In this document: positions 46,583 to 54,601 of the stretch, in pieces
Layout: each line of letters begins with the position of its first letter
How positions within the stretch are numbered: the first letter of the stretch is position 1
Source: Streptomyces sp. 846.5
Lineage (GTDB): Bacteria; Actinomycetota; Actinomycetes; Streptomycetales; Streptomycetaceae
Reading direction: 5' to 3'
DNA length: 64,000 bases
NCBI RefSeq assembly: GCF_004365705.1
Contig: NZ_SOBN01000001.1
Coordinates: 310,001 to 374,000 of the forward strand
Program-made: the position numbers and the translations under genes
The notes under the pieces: model-generated
Database searches by the model: none
What the model saw: only the letters and a program-made list of their open reading frames with translations
Told to the model about the DNA's origin: nothing

Positions 46583-47539
46583 CTACTCGCCGCGCGCGAA
46601 GGTGCGCCGGTACTCGCTGGGCGTGGTGCCGAGAATCCGCTGGAAGTGCAGCCGCAGATTGGTGCCGGTGCCCAGTCCGACGTCGACGGCGATCTGCTCG
46701 ACGCTCCGCTCGGAGCGTTCGAGCAGCTCACGGGCCACGTCGAGGCGGGCGCGCATGACCCACTGCATCGGGGTGTAGCCGGTGTCCTCCACGAAGCGCC
46801 GGGAGAAGGTGCGCGGCGACACCGCCGCGTGCCGGGCGAGTATCTCCAGGGTCAGCGGTTCGCCGATGCGGTGCAGCGCCCACTCCCGGGTGGCGGCGAA
46901 GCGCTCCCCGAGCGGCTCCGGCACGCTGCGCGGCACGTACTGCGCCTGGCCGCCGCTGCGGTAGGGGGCCGCGACCAGGCGTCGGGCCGCATGGTTCGAC
47001 GCCGCCACGCCGAGGTCGCCGCGGAGGATGTGCAGGCACAGGTCGATGCCCGACGCGGCGCCGGCCGAGGTCAGCACACTGCCCTCGTCGACGAAGAGGA
47101 CGTTCTCGTCGACGCGGACCAGCGGGTACGCCGCCGCCAGCACATGGGTGTAGTGCCAGTGCGTCGTGGCGCGCCTGCCGTTCAGCAGGCCGGTGGCAGC
47201 CAGCGCGAACGCGCCCGTGGAGATGGCGGCGAGCCGCGCACCGCGGTCGTGGGCGGCTGCCAGTGCGTCGACGACGGCTGCTGGCGGTGGCTCGCGGTCG
47301 GGCGACCGGTAGCCGGGGACGAGCACGAGCTCTGCCCATGTGAGCGCTTCGAGCCCGTGGGCGACGTGGTAGGACAGGCCGTCACCGCCGGCCACCAGAC
47401 CGGGCGAGGCGCCGCAGACCCGCACCTCGTAGGGCATGCTCGCGCGGGTCGAGAAGACCTGCGCGGGGATGCCGACGTCGAGCGGCTTGGCGCCGTCGAG
47501 CACCAGGACGGCGACACGGCGCAGGGGCGAGGCGGACAC
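46583..47539 (-). CDS. GlxA-family AraC-type transcriptional regulator
   Basis: 318 residues: an N-terminal DJ-1/PfpI-like domain (VAVLVLDGAKPLDVGIPAQVF; the nucleophile position reads ISTGAFALAATGLLNGRRATTHW, with Thr in place of the usual Cys) and a C-terminal AraC helix-turn-helix pair (LTLEILARHAAVSPRTFSRRFVEDTGYTPMQWVMRARLD, IAVDVGLGTGTNLRLHFQRILGTTPSEYRRTF). Such regulators control stress or redox genes. Its target may be gap downstream. Confidence 0.9.
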   Translation of the reverse strand: MSASPLRRVAVLVLDGAKPLDVGIPAQVFSTRASMPYEVRVCGASPGLVAGGDGLSYHVAHGLEALTWAELVLVPGYRSPDREPPPAAVVDALAAAHDRGARLAAISTGAFALAATGLLNGRRATTHWHYTHVLAAAYPLVRVDENVLFVDEGSVLTSAGAASGIDLCLHILRGDLGVAASNHAARRLVAAPYRSGGQAQYVPRSVPEPLGERFAATREWALHRIGEPLTLEILARHAAVSPRTFSRRFVEDTGYTPMQWVMRARLDVARELLERSERSVEQIAVDVGLGTGTNLRLHFQRILGTTPSEYRRTFARGE

Positions 47540-47567
47540 GGGGACAGGCTAACGCTGCCTCGGGCCG

Positions 47568-48572
47568 CTACTCGTCCAGGACGCGGGGCAGGCCGAAGTG
47601 CGGTGCGGTGGTCGTGTCGAAGCGGGTGATCTCGCGGACCCGGTCACCGGCCAGTGCGACCACCTCAATGCCGCTGATGTGCAGCCGACCGGTGGTCGGG
47701 TCCCGCCGGTACTCGCCCCAGGCAGGCTGCCGGTTCGCGTACACCGGCACGATCCGTGCGATCCCGCGGCGATGTGGGTCCACGGCGGTGAAGAAGCGGC
47801 GGATCGCCTCGTGGCCGCGGTACTCGAACGGCAGCGGTGGCATCCGCACCCACGCGTCGTCGGTCATCATCGCGACGAGCGCGTCGACGTCGAGTTCGAC
47901 GAACGCCTCGACGAAGCGGTCCAGCAGCTCACGCTCGGCGGCGCTGCCCGGCTCCGGCGGCGGCGGTCCGGTGGTGTGCGCGCGGTCCAGGTTGGCCCGT
48001 GCCCGTTTGAGGGCGTTGGTCACGGTGTCCTCGGTGACCCCGAGAAGGTCGGCGGCTTCCCGGGCGCGGTAGCCGAGCACGTCGCGCAGCAGCAGGGCAG
48101 CACGCTGGTTCGGTGGCAGCAACTGGACGGCCGTCACAAACGCCAGCGAGATCGCCTCCCGCGACTCGTAGCGCGCCTCGGGACCGGGAACGTGGTCGGG
48201 CAGTTCGTCGAGCAGCAGGTCCGGGTAGGGCTGCAGCCACAGCACCTCTCCGAGACCGTACGGCTCGGGCGGAGCGACGGGCAACGGCTCGGCAGTCGGT
48301 CGGCGCCGGGTCGTCGCGCGCAGCACGTTGAGGCACCGGTTGGTGGCGATCCGGTACAGCCAGGTCCGCACCGACGAGCGCCCCTCGAACCCGCCCAGGC
48401 CCACCCACGCCGCGAGCAGCGTCTCCTGGAGCACGTCCTCGGCGTCCTGCAGCGAGCCGAGCATGCGGTAGCAGTGCACATGCAGCTCACGGCAGTGCGG
48501 CTGCACCAGTTCGGCGAACGCGTCGCGGTCGCCCGCGCAGGCCCGCGCAAGTAGCTCGGTCGAGGCCGGCAT
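47568..48572 (-). CDS. ECF sigma factor with C-terminal SnoaL-like domain
   Basis: 334 residues from ATG 48572. Region 2 (AFAELVQPHCRELHVHCYRMLGSLQDAEDVLQETLLAAW), region 4 (LPPNQRAALLLRDVLGYRAREAADLLGVTEDTVTNALKRARANL), and a C-terminal NTF2/SnoaL-like extension of about 120 residues that in related sigma factors replaces an anti-sigma factor by acting on the sigma itself. No anti-sigma gene adjoins. It diverges from an SDR gene, a possible target. Confidence 0.9.
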   Translation of the reverse strand: MPASTELLARACAGDRDAFAELVQPHCRELHVHCYRMLGSLQDAEDVLQETLLAAWVGLGGFEGRSSVRTWLYRIATNRCLNVLRATTRRRPTAEPLPVAPPEPYGLGEVLWLQPYPDLLLDELPDHVPGPEARYESREAISLAFVTAVQLLPPNQRAALLLRDVLGYRAREAADLLGVTEDTVTNALKRARANLDRAHTTGPPPPEPGSAAERELLDRFVEAFVELDVDALVAMMTDDAWVRMPPLPFEYRGHEAIRRFFTAVDPHRRGIARIVPVYANRQPAWGEYRRDPTTGRLHISGIEVVALAGDRVREITRFDTTTAPHFGLPRVLDE

Positions 48573-48726
48573 CCGATCCTCCGTGGTCGTTTCTCGTCTG
48601 GCGTCATCCTCTCGTCCGGTACTGACACCGGCGGTCCGCGGAACTGGTCGCCACCGGGTGACCAGAAAAAGGAACCGGGTGTGTCTGCCCCTTCGACAAC
48701 CGATAGACCCGACAGCGGAGGAAGCC

Positions 48727-49449
48727 ATGTCGACCCTGCCCACCCTGACCGACCGCACCGTTCTCATCACCGGTGCCAACCGCGGCATCGGCCGCGCCCT
48801 GCTCGACGAGGCCCTGGCGCGCGGCGCCAGACGCGTCTACGCAGCGACCCGTACGCCGTTCACCCACGCCGACAAGCGGGTCGCTCCGCTGCTGCTCGAC
48901 GTCACCGACGCCGCGCAGATCCAGCTGGCCGCCGAGGAGGTGGACGTGCTCGACGTCCTCATCAACAACGCGGGCCTGGCCCGTGCCGACGACCTGACCG
49001 ACCGGGGCGTGGTCGAGGAGCACCTGGCCGTCAACCTGTTCGGACCGCTCGCCCTGACGCAGGCGTTCCGGCCCCAGCTCACCCGCTCGGGCGGGCAGGT
49101 GGTCAACGTGCTCTCCGTGGCCGCGCTCGCCTCCCTGCCGTTCATCCCGGCGTACTCCGCGTCGAAGGCCGCAGCGCTGTCGATGACACAGTCGCTGCGG
49201 GCGATGCTGGCCCCACACGGCATCCGGGTGCACGCCGTCCTGACCGGTCCGGTCGACACGGAGATGTCGTGTGACCTGGAGGTGCCCAAGGCCGACCCCG
49301 TGGCGGTCGCGGCAGCGATCCTCGACGGCGTCGCCGCGGGCCAGGACGAGATCTTCCCCGACCCGATGTCCGCCGATCTCGCCCCGCGCTGGGACCAGGA
49401 CACCATCAAGACGCTCGAACGCGCCAACGCTCCCTTGCTGATCGTGTGA
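48727..49449 (+). CDS. SDR-family oxidoreductase
   Basis: 240 residues from ATG 48727 with GGAGG upstream. Cofactor motif VLITGANRGIGRALLDEAL, NNAGLA, Ser region VNVLSVAALASLP, YSASKAAALSM and PVDTEM. A classical SDR of unknown substrate. Divergent from the ECF sigma gene by 154 bp; likely under its control. Confidence 0.87.
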   Translation: MSTLPTLTDRTVLITGANRGIGRALLDEALARGARRVYAATRTPFTHADKRVAPLLLDVTDAAQIQLAAEEVDVLDVLINNAGLARADDLTDRGVVEEHLAVNLFGPLALTQAFRPQLTRSGGQVVNVLSVAALASLPFIPAYSASKAAALSMTQSLRAMLAPHGIRVHAVLTGPVDTEMSCDLEVPKADPVAVAAAILDGVAAGQDEIFPDPMSADLAPRWDQDTIKTLERANAPLLIV

Positions 49450-49474
49450 ATCCCCGCGGGGCTTCGGACTCCCC

Positions 49475-49945
49475 TCAACTGCCGCCCGGAGCAGTCGTCC
49501 CCTGATGGTCGCTCAGGATCCGGGTGAGCTGTCGAACCAGCCCGTCGCGCTCGTCGGCGGACCAGGAGGACAGCAAGCGGTCCTGGGCCTCGGCCAGAAG
49601 GGAGTTGAGCCGTTCGAAGTGGTCCATCCCGGCGGCGGTGATGGTGACGACATTGCGTCGGCCGTCGGCCGGGTCCGGACTGCGCGCGACATACCCTTGC
49701 TGGGCCAGGGAGTTCACTGCCGCCACGACGTCGCTGCGGTCGATGCCGGTGCAACGACCCAGGTCCGCCTGGCTGGACGGGCCGAACTCGGCCAGCGCCG
49801 CGAGCATGGCGTAGTGGTGGCGCCGCGAACCAGTGCCTGCCAGCGCCTGATCGGTGAGCCGATTGGCGAGGATGGCCACCTGATTGATCAGCCAGCTGGG
49901 CAGGACCCGCAGTCGGGCAGGCGTCAGGTGCTCACCGGTTTCCAT
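49475..49945 (-). CDS. MarR-family regulator
   Basis: 156 residues from ATG 49945. Winged helix with AMLAALAEFGPSSQADLGRCTGIDRSDVVAAVNSLAQQGYVARSPDPADGRRNVVTITAAG. Divergent from a second MarR-like gene, with three TTGGCG-type repeats in the gap. It probably represses its own and the divergent promoter. Confidence 0.88.
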   Translation of the reverse strand: METGEHLTPARLRVLPSWLINQVAILANRLTDQALAGTGSRRHHYAMLAALAEFGPSSQADLGRCTGIDRSDVVAAVNSLAQQGYVARSPDPADGRRNVVTITAAGMDHFERLNSLLAEAQDRLLSSWSADERDGLVRQLTRILSDHQGTTAPGGS

Positions 49946-49964
49946 GACCCGAGAATAGCAAATT

Positions 49965-50040
49965 ATTGGCGCGACCAATGTTGGCGTGACCATCAAGCCG
50001 GAGTACGCTGAGGGAAAGAACTCGTTGGCGCGACCATCAA
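49965..50040. promoter_or_regulatory. Three MarR-type operator repeats
   Basis: ATTGGCGCGACCAAT (49965-49979) is a dyad with ATTGG/CCAAT arms; TTGGCGTGACCATCAA (49981-49996) and TTGGCGCGACCATCAA (50025-50040) share its core TTGGCGYGACCA. They cover the divergent promoters between the two MarR-type genes; the last one ends 11 bases before the ribosome site of the second gene. Confidence 0.58.
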
Positions 50041-50060
50041 ATCCCTATCCGGAGGATGAC

Positions 50061-50519
50061 ATGCCCGAGAACCCGAACCCCACGCCGCGTCCCAGCTTCG
50101 GCCGCGCCCTCGGCGAGGCGGCGCGCCAGCTCACCAAGCTGCACCGGCGCGCCCTCGCCGACTGCGGAACCGACTTCCCCAGCTGGATGCTGCTCACGCT
50201 CCTCGATGAGCAGACCACGGCCATCACCGTGGACCAGGTGGCCGTCGAGCTGGACCGGCGGATGGACCTGGCCCGGCCGGACGTCATCCGCCTGCTGGAG
50301 CACACCGCCGACGCCGGCCACATCGCCTACCGACCCGAGGACGCAGTCGGCACCGTCGCCCTGACGGAAGCGGGAGCCGCTCGGTTCGCGAGCATCTACT
50401 CCCATGCCCGCACGGTCACTGACGCCGCCTCAGCCGGCATCGACCCCGACAGCCTCGACGCGGCCGTCAACGTCCTCCTTACCGTCGAGGAGCGGGCAGC
50501 ATCGCTCCTCGTGTCGTAG
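50061..50519 (+). CDS. MarR-like winged-helix protein
   Basis: 152 residues from ATG 50061 (GGAGG five bases upstream). The order of helices and FPSWMLLTLLDEQTTAITVDQVAVELDRRMDLARPDVIRLLEHTADAGHIAYRP, then a beta-wing and GTVALTEAGAARF, resembles MarR proteins, but recognition-helix similarity is low. It may be an accessory regulator or a non-DNA-binding relative. Convergent with the SnoaL-like gene. Confidence 0.62.
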   Translation: MPENPNPTPRPSFGRALGEAARQLTKLHRRALADCGTDFPSWMLLTLLDEQTTAITVDQVAVELDRRMDLARPDVIRLLEHTADAGHIAYRPEDAVGTVALTEAGAARFASIYSHARTVTDAASAGIDPDSLDAAVNVLLTVEERAASLLVS

Positions 50520-50541
50520 CGCAGCCTCTGCCGCCCGGCGC

Positions 50542-51009
50542 TCAGGGCGAACAGGGGCGGGTCTCGGTCCAGTTGACCATCAGCCGGCGCTCGGCGAAGA
50601 GCCATTCGCCGTCCTGCCTGACGAATTCGTCGAGATAGCGGATGGACGCGATCATGATCGTGCGCTCGGCATCGGTCCCATACGAGACGTGGTGGGCCAG
50701 GCAGTAGCTCTCACCGCTCGCCCGGTCGCCGTTGAGGGAGACCGTGCTCTGGCCGTTGAAGTGGGTGGTGGCCTTGTAGGTGTTGAGGTTGTCGAACACC
50801 GGGGCGAGGGCGTCCCGCCCGTGCAGTTCCTGGGTGGGCTCGGCCGCGGTCGCGTCCATGAAGACCAGGAAGCGGGTGTCCTCGGTGAACAGGGCCATCT
50901 GGCCCTTCGCGTCACGCTGGTCGGCGCAGTGCGCGTAGGCGTCGACCAGTTCGCGGATCGCCAGCCGGTCGGCCGCTTCCTGAGGTGAGATCGGGGCGTG
51001 GGAGGACAT
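50542..51009 (-). CDS. SnoaL-like (NTF2-fold) protein
   Basis: 155 residues from ATG 51009 with AGGGGAG upstream. AADRLAIRELVDAYAHCADQRDAKGQMALFTEDTRFLVFMD is typical of SnoaL_4 proteins; TIMIASIRYLDEFVRQDGEWLFAERRLMVNW completes the cone-shaped fold. Members are polyketide cyclases, isomerases, dehydratases or ligand binders. Divergent from a TetR gene, which probably represses it. Confidence 0.82.
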   Translation of the reverse strand: MSSHAPISPQEAADRLAIRELVDAYAHCADQRDAKGQMALFTEDTRFLVFMDATAAEPTQELHGRDALAPVFDNLNTYKATTHFNGQSTVSLNGDRASGESYCLAHHVSYGTDAERTIMIASIRYLDEFVRQDGEWLFAERRLMVNWTETRPCSP

Positions 51010-51035
51010 ACTGGCTCCCCTCGTGAAACTATTTG

Positions 51036-51043
51036 ACATATGT
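51036..51043. promoter_or_regulatory. ACATATGT palindrome in the SnoaL/TetR gap
   Basis: An AT-rich 8-bp palindrome, part of TTGACATATGTATAA, in the 65-bp divergent region. TTGACA may be a -35 box for the TetR gene, overlapped by the operator. Short, so tentative. Confidence 0.33.
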
Positions 51044-51074
51044 ATAAGAGCACTGGTTGTGGAGGATCGCAACC

Positions 51075-51680
51075 GTGAGCGGTCGGATCGATCCGCGTGT
51101 CACGCGGACCACGCACGCCCTGAGGCAGGCCGTCATGGACCTCGCCTCGGAGCGGCCCGCCTCCCAGATCACCGTCGCCGAGCTGGCCGAACGCGCCGGG
51201 GTCACCCGGGCGACCTTCTACAACCGCTACAGCACGCCGCTGGATCCGCTCATCGAGGCGCTCTACGCCGACCTGGAGACCGGGCACCAGCTGGAGGACC
51301 GGCGTCGCGCCGAGGGGTACCGGGGCCCGGAGCTGCTGCGTCTGGCCGTTTCGGAGGTGGCCGACCATGTCGAGCGGTTCGCGGCCGTCTACCGGCACGC
51401 CCTCGGCGATCCCGCGGACCGTGGCGTCTACGACGCGCTGGTGCGCCACTTCCACCACTACGCCCTCTCCTATATGGCGCGCGCGGCCGGCAGCAGCCTT
51501 CCCGATGTCAATCGCGAGGTGACCGCGCAGTTCCTGGCCCACGGTTTCGCCGGAGCGATCAAGGCGTGGCTCAGCGACCCGACCGTCACCGAGGAGGACC
51601 TGGTCGACGCTGCCGTGGCGTCAGCACCCGCCTGGTGGGCGGCCGCAGGAGCCGCCCCGCTCGATGGCCGGGACGGATGA
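51075..51680 (+). CDS. TetR-family transcriptional regulator
   Basis: 201 residues from GTG 51075 (GGAGG nine bases upstream). Helix-turn-helix QITVAELAERAGVTRATFYNRYSTPLDPLIEALYADL, then a TetR_C-type ligand domain (AVYRHALGDP, HYALSYMARAAG). It diverges from the SnoaL-like gene and most likely controls it. Confidence 0.85.
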   Translation: MSGRIDPRVTRTTHALRQAVMDLASERPASQITVAELAERAGVTRATFYNRYSTPLDPLIEALYADLETGHQLEDRRRAEGYRGPELLRLAVSEVADHVERFAAVYRHALGDPADRGVYDALVRHFHHYALSYMARAAGSSLPDVNREVTAQFLAHGFAGAIKAWLSDPTVTEEDLVDAAVASAPAWWAAAGAAPLDGRDG

Positions 51681-51778
51681 CCGGCAGCAACCACCCGCGA
51701 CAAAAGGGGTTGGGCGGGACGGCCACCGGTTGGTACCGTGCAGGCGGACCTTGAAGCCGTCATCAGGAGGTGAGACCC

Positions 51779-51832
51779 GTGAACGCAGTAACCCATGGGT
51801 GCTCCCCGTTTCCTTCATGGTCGGGCGGCTGA
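51779..51832 (+). CDS. Possible 17-residue leader peptide
   Basis: A GTG at 51779 lies five bases behind AGGAGGTGA (51765-51773), a full match to the 16S anti-Shine-Dalgarno and the strongest ribosome site seen in the window. The frame encodes MNAVTHGCSPFPSWSGG and stops at TGA. A hairpin and the acetyltransferase-infA genes follow. It could be a regulatory uORF or a cryptic peptide; no homologue recognised. Confidence 0.35.
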   Translation: MNAVTHGCSPFPSWSGG

Positions 51833-51846
51833 CGTAGGTGTCGCCG

Positions 51847-51871
51847 GGAGTGCCTGAACACCAGGCTCTCC
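51847..51871 (+). promoter_or_regulatory. Hairpin between uORF and acetyltransferase gene
   Basis: GGAG-T-GCCTG (51847-51856) pairs with CAGGC-T-CTCC (51862-51871), one mismatch, loop of five bases. It ends about 16 bases before the acetyltransferase start, close to its ribosome site, so it may attenuate or delay translation. Confidence 0.35.
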
Positions 51872-51887
51872 TGAAAGGCAGTCACCT

Positions 51888-52682
51888 ATGAATACTGTGC
51901 ATTTCACTGCGGGCATGAGCGAGCACCCGGTGGTGGTCACCCGGGTCGCGGAACGGCAGTGGCACGCTCTGGCCGAAGACCAGGTGGTCGGCCGCGGCCA
52001 CGTTGCGCACCGGCCCGACGGGCGGATCTTCCTCAGCATCGACTCGTGGCACAGCGCGGTCTTCGACCGACTCGCCGAGGCGATGCTGGCCGACCTGCCG
52101 CGGCCGCTGTACACCGTGGTCGACGAGGCGGACCGCGACCTGACGTCCGACTGGGAGCGGGTCGGTTTCACGCCCCGGCGCCGCGAGTGGGAGTACCTCG
52201 TGCCCACCGACCCCCGGGTCACGGGGCTCGACGCGGGCCAACTGCCGCCGGGCGTGACGATCGTGCCCGCCGGCAGGGCGGCGGAAGGCCCGCTGCGCGC
52301 GTTGGACCGCGCCGTTCGCGAGGAAGTCGAGGCCACCGTCGGCTGGCACACGATGCCGGCGGAGGTGCTGCCCCGCCCGAGCGGGACCACTCTGCTGGAC
52401 CCGTCGAAGTACGCCGTGGCAGTACGGTCCGACCAGTACGTGGGCCTGGTCAGGCTGGCGACGGTGACCCGGCAGCCACGCATCGGGCTGATCGCGGTCC
52501 GGACCGACCAGCACCGCCGCGGCACCGCCCGGGCACTGCTGGCCCACGTTCTGGGTTCGCTGCACCGCTCCGGCATCGGAACGGCATCGGCCCAAGTGGA
52601 CGAGTCCAACAAGGCGGCCACGGCGCTCTTTGACGGCGTCGGCGCGCAACGCGCGAGCAGCAACCTGGAGTTGGGCATATGA
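51888..52682 (+). CDS. GNAT-family acetyltransferase
   Basis: 264 residues. The C-terminal half has the GNAT fold with acetyl-CoA motif [21 protein letters not shown] and [26 protein letters not shown]. The N-terminal half resembles a second GNAT-like lobe ([22 protein letters not shown]). Its stop overlaps the start of infA (ATGA), which suggests translational coupling and perhaps a ribosome- or antibiotic-related function. Confidence 0.8.
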   Translation: MNTVHFTAGMSEHPVVVTRVAERQWHALAEDQVVGRGHVAHRPDGRIFLSIDSWHSAVFDRLAEAMLADLPRPLYTVVDEADRDLTSDWERVGFTPRRREWEYLVPTDPRVTGLDAGQLPPGVTIVPAGRAAEGPLRALDRAVREEVEATVGWHTMPAEVLPRPSGTTLLDPSKYAVAVRSDQYVGLVRLATVTRQPRIGLIAVRTDQHRRGTARALLAHVLGSLHRSGIGTASAQVDESNKAATALFDGVGAQRASSNLELGI

Positions 52683-52903
52683 CGGCAACAGCAGGAGGCA
52701 TCGAGGTCGAGGGCACGGTCATCGAGTGCCTGCGCAACGCCACCTTCAGGGTGGAGCTCGAGAACGGGCACAAGGTCCTCGCGCACATCAGCGGGAAGAT
52801 ACGGAAGAACTACATCAAGATCCTGCCGTACGACCGGGTACTCGTGGAGCTCAGCCCGTACGACCTGAACCGCGGGCGGATCCTCTTCCGCTACCGGACG
52901 TAG
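52679..52903 (+). CDS. infA: Translation initiation factor IF-1
   Basis: 74 residues: [66 protein letters not shown], an OB-fold covering the whole family. IF-1 occupies the ribosomal A site at initiation. Normally infA lies in the ribosomal protein cluster with rpmJ and rpsM; here it follows an acetyltransferase, so it is likely a second copy. A 14-bp hairpin terminator follows. Confidence 0.95.
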   Translation: MTATAGGIEVEGTVIECLRNATFRVELENGHKVLAHISGKIRKNYIKILPYDRVLVELSPYDLNRGRILFRYRT

Positions 52904-52928
52904 CCGGGGGCGGGGGCGGGGCATGCAT

Positions 52929-52969
52929 CCTGCGGTCCTGGTCAGCGCTCGGCTCACCAGGACCGCAGG
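52929..52969 (+). terminator. 14-bp perfect inverted repeat behind infA
   Basis: CCTGCGGTCCTGGT (52929-52942) pairs with ACCAGGACCGCAGG (52956-52969), loop of 13 bases, followed by a short T-rich stretch. Ends the acetyltransferase-infA transcript. Confidence 0.77.
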
Positions 52970-52985
52970 ACGGGCTTGTTTTCGC

Positions 52986-53029
52986 CGATAACAATATTCT
53001 GGTTGCATCGATACGCTGCTGTGTTATCG
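52986..53029. promoter_or_regulatory. Inverted repeat CGATAACA-N28-TGTTATCG
   Basis: Two perfect 8-base arms flank the AT-rich promoter region of the TetR gene, the second ending nine bases before its start. Centre distance of 36 bp suits two bound dimers. Likely TetR autoregulation. Confidence 0.43.
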
Positions 53030-53037
53030 TTGATGTC

Positions 53038-53736
53038 ATGAGTACGAGATCGCTGATAATAGAGGCGACTGCGGCCCTGCTGGCGCAGTCACCGAACGGT
53101 GACGTGTCGACCCGTGCGGTGTGCGAGGCGGCCGGGGTGCAGCAGCCGGTGCTCTACCGGCTGTTCGGCGACAAGGACGGCCTTCTGTCGGCCACCGTCG
53201 ACTACGTCTGGGACCAGTACCTGGAAAGCAAAAGGGCCGCCAAGGAGTCCGAGGACCCGCTGCAGGATCTCAGGGCGGGCTGGGACAGTCACACGGCCTT
53301 CGCAGTCGCGCACCCCAACGCATACAAGCTGATGTTCGCCCCGGCGCTGCGCTCCATGCCCGAGGCCGCGGAGGAGGCCATGCGGATCCTCCGCGGGGTC
53401 CTGGAACGCCTCGCCGTCCAGGGCCGACTGCGGGTCACTCCCGACGTTGCAGCGCGCATGGTCATGACGGCCAACACCGGCGTCGCACTCGCCCTGATCA
53501 CCCGCCCCGCGCTCTATCCGGACCTGAGCCTGTCCACTCTGGTCAGGGATGCGATCCACCAGGCCATCCTGGTCGATTCCGATCCGGGCGCCCCGGCTCA
53601 GGACGCACGCATCGTGGCCGCCACCACCCTGCTGTCCGCGTTGAACGAACTCACCCCGCAGCCCTTCACGACCGTCGAGGCAGCACTGCTCGGGCAGTGG
53701 CTGGCGCAGGTCATCGCGTCCACCGGCTCGCAGTGA
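53038..53736 (+). CDS. TetR-family transcriptional regulator
   Basis: 232 residues from ATG 53038. Helix-turn-helix DVSTRAVCEAAGVQQPVLYRLFGDKDGLLSATVDYVW; the C-terminal domain has HTAFAVAHPNAYKLMFAPALRSMPEAAEEAM. It is followed on the same strand by two SDR genes (65 and 62 bp gaps) and probably controls them. Confidence 0.85.
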   Translation: MSTRSLIIEATAALLAQSPNGDVSTRAVCEAAGVQQPVLYRLFGDKDGLLSATVDYVWDQYLESKRAAKESEDPLQDLRAGWDSHTAFAVAHPNAYKLMFAPALRSMPEAAEEAMRILRGVLERLAVQGRLRVTPDVAARMVMTANTGVALALITRPALYPDLSLSTLVRDAIHQAILVDSDPGAPAQDARIVAATTLLSALNELTPQPFTTVEAALLGQWLAQVIASTGSQ

Positions 53737-53801
53737 AGGCGTCCAGCCCGGACCTTTCCCGCCTGATCCCCCACTTCTCACCCACCTTCTAAGGACCTGA
53801 C

Positions 53802-54539
53802 ATGTCTGACACCATCTCGCGCGTGGCCCTGATCACCGGCGGCTCCGGCGGCATCGGCCGCGCGGTCGCGGAGCGCCTCGCCAAGGACGGCATCGCGATC
53901 GGCGTGCACTACGCCGGGAACAAGGCCAAGGCCGAGGAGACCGTCGCCGCGATCACCGCAGCCGGCGGCAGGGCGATCGCGGTCGGCGGCGACGTCGCCG
54001 ACGAGATCGAGATGTCCGCTGCTTTCGACGCCGTGGAGCAGGAGTTCGGCGGCCTGGACGTGGTCGTCAACACGGCCGGCATCATGCTGCTGTCGCCGAT
54101 CGCGACGCTGAACCTGGACGACCTCGACCGGATGCACCGTACGAACATCCGCGGCACGTTCGTGGTCTCCCAGCAGGCCGCCCGCCGGGTCCGCCCCGGC
54201 GGCGCGATCATCAACTTCTCCACCTCGGTCACCCGCCTGCAGTTCCCGACCTACGGCGCCTACGCCGCCAGCAAGAGCGCCGTCGAGGGCATGACCCTGG
54301 TGCTGGCCCGCGAACTGCGCGGCAAGGACATCACCGTCAACGCCGTGGCTCCCGGCCCGACCGCGACTGCGCTGTTCCTCGACGGCAAGGACCGGACCAC
54401 CATCGACAACCTGTCCAAGGCCGCCCCGCTCGAACGCCTGGGCACCCCCGAGGACATCGCCGAGTCCGTCGCCTTCCTGGCGGGTCCGGCGCGGTGGATC
54501 AACGGTCAGGTGCTGTTCGCCAACGGCGGTCTCGCCTGA
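53802..54539 (+). CDS. SDR-family oxidoreductase (FabG-like)
   Basis: 245 residues, AAGGACC ribosome site. ALITGGSGGIGRAVAERLAKDG, NTAGIM, Ser region INFSTSVTRLQF, YAASKSAVEGM and PGPTATALF, all catalytic residues in place, and GPARWINGQVLFANGGLA at the end. Substrate unknown; genes of this type often reduce keto groups of ketones or quinones. Second gene after TetR. Confidence 0.9.
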   Translation: MSDTISRVALITGGSGGIGRAVAERLAKDGIAIGVHYAGNKAKAEETVAAITAAGGRAIAVGGDVADEIEMSAAFDAVEQEFGGLDVVVNTAGIMLLSPIATLNLDDLDRMHRTNIRGTFVVSQQAARRVRPGGAIINFSTSVTRLQFPTYGAYAASKSAVEGMTLVLARELRGKDITVNAVAPGPTATALFLDGKDRTTIDNLSKAAPLERLGTPEDIAESVAFLAGPARWINGQVLFANGGLA

Positions 54540-54601
54540 CCGCCGCCTCCCCCATTCGGCTATTCGGGGCCCTCGACACCACCACACGCAGGGAGACAGC
54601 A

